Source: an uncultured Lachnospira sp. (lineage in GTDB: Bacteria > Bacillota > Clostridia > Lachnospirales > Lachnospiraceae). From it: 10,383 bases of DNA. Shown here piece by piece: positions 8,354 through 10,383 of the stretch (within the stretch, counting starts at the first letter, position 1; the number at the start of each line of letters is the position of its first letter). The notes beneath the pieces were generated by a model, which did no database searches, was not told the DNA's origin, and was given only the letters and a program-made list of their open reading frames with translations. The DNA lies in the NCBI GenBank assembly GCA_934358235.1, contig CAKRKK010000074.1:1-10383 (forward strand), given 5' to 3'. Position numbers and translations under genes: made by a program.

Positions 8354-8536
8354 TATCTGAAAATTGTTATTCTTATCACTTTTTCGCTGATAAATGCATT
8401 AAATCATTTTTATTTATTTACTTTTTCTTGATCTCAGGACAAAGCGTAATAGTAGACGGTGCTAATTCTATTATGCCTTAACTATCTGCATTACTTATGT
8501 CAGGCTGTATAATAAACCTGTTATATATGCCATAAC

Positions 8537-8596
8537 TACACAATAAAATACACAATAAAATATATAATACAATATATAATACAATATATAATAAAA
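8537..8596. repeat. 12-bp tandem repeat, five copies
   Basis: Five consecutive 12-bp units: tacacaataaaa twice (8537-8560), tatataatacaa twice (8561-8584) and tatataataaaa once (8585-8596). Neighbouring units are identical or differ at one to three positions, and the last runs into the left arm of the hairpin at 8593. The 12-bp period is close to one helical turn. The array may come from replication slippage, or may be a protein-binding or curved AT tract. Confidence 0.8.
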
Positions 8597-8649
8597 TACA
8601 CTATATATAGAACTATGAAGTCATTCATTTTCTATATATAGTGTATTTT
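8593..8649. terminator. Perfect 20-bp hairpin, probable bidirectional intrinsic terminator
   Basis: The arms 8593-8612 and 8630-8649 are perfect reverse complements of 20 bp. The 17-base loop holds a further 5-bp stem (atgaa/ttcat, 8615-8619 and 8624-8628). The outer ends are A-rich on one side and T-rich on the other, giving a U-tract whichever strand is transcribed (five T on the plus strand). It lies 74 bases after the stop of the ECF transporter gene and so probably ends that transcript and insulates the operon to the left. The stem is AT-rich and unusually long for a terminator. Confidence 0.75.
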
Positions 8650-8723
8650 TATATGGTTTAATATATTATTATGCTTCTTAACAGTATTCCTGACTGAAGC
8701 CATCAGACATAGCTTATTTTAAT

Positions 8724-9491
8724 TTATAAATCCCTTAACATATCTGACTTCTTCATAACTGGTCTTAATGCAAGATATATAATAGATGCTACAATGACTG
8801 CAATAACTGCATTAACCGAGGTTGTAACTGCACCAACCTTTGCAAGTGCCTTTGCGAGATCCTGAGGTACACCTAACAGATATGTCTTATAAAAATATCC
8901 TACAACTGGATCAGCTACAACATTAAATAACATACCACATATACTTGAAACTACTGTTGCGATTGTGACATACTTAGCAGAATGTTCTTTAGAAAGCTTA
9001 AACAACTTGTGTGCAACGAAACCAACTATAAGTCCAATACATAACTTTAAGAAAAATGTCTTAGGTGCACTTGTTACATATGCTGTTGTAAGGTCACTTA
9101 TTGTCATTCCAACAGCACCTGCAAGGCCTCCCCATGCACCACCTAATAAAAGTGCTGCAAGTACACAGAATACATTACCAAAGTGGAACATGGTTCTCTC
9201 TGTTCCAACTGGAATATCTATCTTTATAAATGTTGCTCCAACATAGCATAATGCAGCACATAATGCAGCCTGTGCTATAACCTTTGCATCTATTGGTTTC
9301 CTTTCACTCTTTGAAAAAATATTATATAAGCCTGATATAAGAACAACTACACCAATAATTACTGTAAGTAATGAAAATGCATATGCCTTATTTCCCTTAA
9401 CAACATATGTGTTAACACATAATACAATTCCTGCAATAAATATAATTAAACCTATTATACTCTGAATAATACCACTTTTTTTCTCTTTCAT
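8724..9491 (-). CDS. ECF transporter S component (substrate-binding membrane subunit), 255 aa, with two extra N-terminal helices
   Basis: A membrane protein that would bind a vitamin or similar micronutrient and pair with the shared energy-coupling module (EcfA/EcfA'/EcfT), which is not in this window. Residues ~68-245 form a six-helix domain with LLGGAWGGLAGAVGMTISDL at 114-133 and the preceding FHFGN at 102-106, the pattern of the ECF riboflavin-type S component family (ECF-ribofla_trS). The substrate cannot be assigned from these motifs. Before it lie two additional hydrophobic helices (about 8-27 and 37-58), so the protein exceeds the usual ~180-200 residues. The start at 9491 is the only in-frame ATG after an upstream stop; the RBS is weak (AAGGG, 10 bases before). 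A hairpin-containing leader precedes it and a strong hairpin terminator follows, so it is probably transcribed alone or with the upstream gene. Confidence 0.88.
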   Translation of the reverse strand: MKEKKSGIIQSIIGLIIFIAGIVLCVNTYVVKGNKAYAFSLLTVIIGVVVLISGLYNIFSKSERKPIDAKVIAQAALCAALCYVGATFIKIDIPVGTERTMFHFGNVFCVLAALLLGGAWGGLAGAVGMTISDLTTAYVTSAPKTFFLKLCIGLIVGFVAHKLFKLSKEHSAKYVTIATVVSSICGMLFNVVADPVVGYFYKTYLLGVPQDLAKALAKVGAVTTSVNAVIAVIVASIIYLALRPVMKKSDMLRDL

Positions 9492-9536
9492 AGCCTTTAT
9501 ACCCTTATGCTTCTGATATATATTAATAAATAATTA

Positions 9537-9568
9537 TTAATAACTAATTTATATCTTAATAACTAATT
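9537..9568. repeat. Two direct copies of a 13-bp motif in the ECF gene leader
   Basis: The motif ttaataactaatt occurs exactly at 9537-9549 and 9556-9568, with a 19-bp period. It lies between the leader hairpin and the start of the ECF transporter gene. It could be a pair of regulator sites or a chance effect of AT-rich sequence. Confidence 0.5.
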
Positions 9569-9585
9569 ATGCATAAAGATATTTA

Positions 9586-9634
9586 CCTCCTTTGCATTTC
9601 CTTGTTGTTGCAGACAAGAATAATACAAAGGAGG
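9586..9634 (-). promoter_or_regulatory. Leader hairpin enclosing an AAAGGAGG sequence upstream of the ECF transporter gene
   Basis: A perfect 9-bp inverted repeat, CCTCCTTTG/CAAAGGAGG (9586-9594 and 9626-9634), encloses a second stem, CTTGT/ACAAG (9601-9605 and 9614-9618, loop 9606-9613). Read on the minus strand, the downstream arm holds AAAGGAGG, an ideal Shine-Dalgarno sequence. Eleven bases later comes ATG CAT AAT TAG, a possible three-codon leader peptide (Met-His-Asn). The transporter start is about 95 bases from this sequence. No U-tract follows, so it is not a plain terminator. It matches no riboswitch consensus I know (TPP, THF, FMN, preQ1). A TTGACA at 9647-9652 lies just upstream but lacks a good -10 at normal spacing. 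Confidence 0.45.
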
Positions 9635-9677
9635 CATTATTAAAAGTGTCAATCTGATATTAATTTATAATGTCAGT

Positions 9678-10383
9678 TTATTGATAATCCCTGACTAAAA
9701 ACATAGGCTTAATTGTAACAACTTCATCATACTCCTCCTGCTCTACTGCAACGCTGGAGTTGAGTGCCCTTAAATCATTCTTAAGAACTGCAAGTGCTTC
9801 ATCCATCTCAACTGCTCTTCCCTCTTCTATAATATCTATCATCCTTTTTATTACTATTGGATGAGCATACCAGGCTGGAACCGGAAATTCCGGATATTTT
9901 TCTATATAGCTCTGCATATCATCTACTGCCATCTGTAAATGTGACTCTATATATTTCTTATTATTCTTTGCAGTAGGAAGCACGTTTGCACTTGAAAACA
10001 AAAATATAGCTGCAAGACCGAACAGAAGAAAATACATAGAAAAACCAGCATGCGTCATAAGTGCATATATACCATATATAAGTGAGGCTGCTCCAAGTAA
10101 TGTAATAAAGAGTGCAACCCACTTATATGCCGGATTACTTCTATCATATACTCTTTTTCTCTTAGCACCTGCACTTAGTGATATACTTAATTCTTCATTA
10201 TTATTAAGATAATCCAGACAGTTGTTAAGTACTGCAACATTCTCCTTAGCCTTTGGTGACAATACTTTAGCCTTTTTCTTAGCCATCTGTCTTTCTTTTT
10301 CTTTAAGCTTTCTTTCTGCCTCAGCACTATGCGTTCTTATATAAGGATAATTCTGCTTAATATAAGAAAGAAGCTTATCAACA
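9678..10383 (-). CDS. Two-helix membrane protein of unknown function, 5' end beyond the window
   Basis: The frame is open from the right edge to the stop at 9678. The ATG at 10286 would give 202 aa, but 32 further in-frame codons lie upstream without a stop. They read like real protein (VDKLLSYIKQNYPYIRTHS, then a charged Glu/Lys/Arg-rich segment), and that ATG has no ribosome binding site, so the true start is probably outside the window. Numbered from that Met, there is a Lys-rich N-terminal segment, two membrane helices (about 54-76 and 82-102) and a soluble C-terminal half with EKYPEFPVPAWYAHPIVIKR and a helical stretch ending ALNSSVAVEQEEYDEV. The helices have no catalytic motif. I recognise the C-terminal pattern only as typical of uncharacterised clostridial membrane proteins. 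It is followed by the ECF transporter gene after 186 bases. Confidence 0.8.
   Translation of the reverse strand, partial: VDKLLSYIKQNYPYIRTHSAEAERKLKEKERQMAKKKAKVLSPKAKENVAVLNNCLDYLNNNEELSISLSAGAKRKRVYDRSNPAYKWVALFITLLGAASLIYGIYALMTHAGFSMYFLLFGLAAIFLFSSANVLPTAKNNKKYIESHLQMAVDDMQSYIEKYPEFPVPAWYAHPIVIKRMIDIIEEGRAVEMDEALAVLKNDLRALNSSVAVEQEEYDEVVTIKPMFLVRDYQ

Larger units (their letters stand above)
8237..8723. other. AT-rich intergenic boundary without a credible protein gene
   Basis: This stretch separates the ECF transporter gene from the helicase/PLD operon. It holds the operon promoter with a palindrome beside its -35 box, a 12-bp tandem repeat array and a long perfect hairpin, each listed separately. 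A plus-strand frame of 67 codons near 8278-8481 has no ribosome binding site and a low-complexity Tyr/Phe/Ile-rich product, so I do not call it. Between 8354 and 8507 I see nothing further. Confidence 0.7.

Noticed and set aside
8278..8481. Plus-strand open frame of 67 codons in the intergenic boundary
   Set aside because: No ribosome binding site, a Tyr/Phe/Ile-rich low-complexity product, and it covers the minus-strand operon promoter.
8537..8649. ToxIN-like or CRISPR-like repeat array
   Set aside because: The 12-bp units have no spacers, so it is not CRISPR. The order and strand of repeats, terminator and gene do not fit a type III toxin-antitoxin locus, and no toxin gene follows.

Overview
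The window looks like a low-GC Firmicute chromosome, most likely a Lachnospiraceae-type Clostridium (Butyrivibrio, Roseburia or Lachnospira relatives). The reasons are the AT-rich codon use, the AGGAG-type ribosome binding sites and an ECF-type vitamin transporter S component. The family placement is inference. Every gene I can support lies on the minus strand, so the window reads from right to left.

Right part (8724-10383): two ordinary-looking genes. The first is a two-helix membrane protein that stays open through the right edge of the window, so it is partial. Next comes a 186-base leader region with a perfect inverted repeat carrying an AAAGGAGG sequence in its stem. It precedes an ECF transporter S component that has two extra N-terminal membrane helices.

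Boundary (8267-8723): a 457-base AT-rich region without a credible protein gene. It holds a perfect 20-bp hairpin (likely a bidirectional terminator), five copies of a 12-bp tandem repeat running into that hairpin, and a good sigma-A-like promoter for the genes to the left, with a palindrome next to its -35 box.

Left part (1-8236): a tightly packed accessory operon. In order of transcription it encodes a ~499-aa protein resembling DUF6361, a ~683-aa protein with two PLD-type nuclease half-sites, a 1482-aa SF2/SNF2-like helicase with very large insertions, and a fourth gene that starts inside the helicase gene and runs off the left edge. The second and third genes overlap by 8 bp, the third and fourth by 38 bp. 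This is the part worth attention. A PLD nuclease coupled to a giant helicase recalls anti-phage systems such as DISARM, Dpd and Mokosh, but the gene set and the helicase architecture match none of them as I know them. My working idea is a multi-gene nucleic-acid defence system: the DUF6361-like protein as a possible sensor or scaffold, the helicase as the motor, the PLD protein as the nuclease, and an unidentified fourth component.
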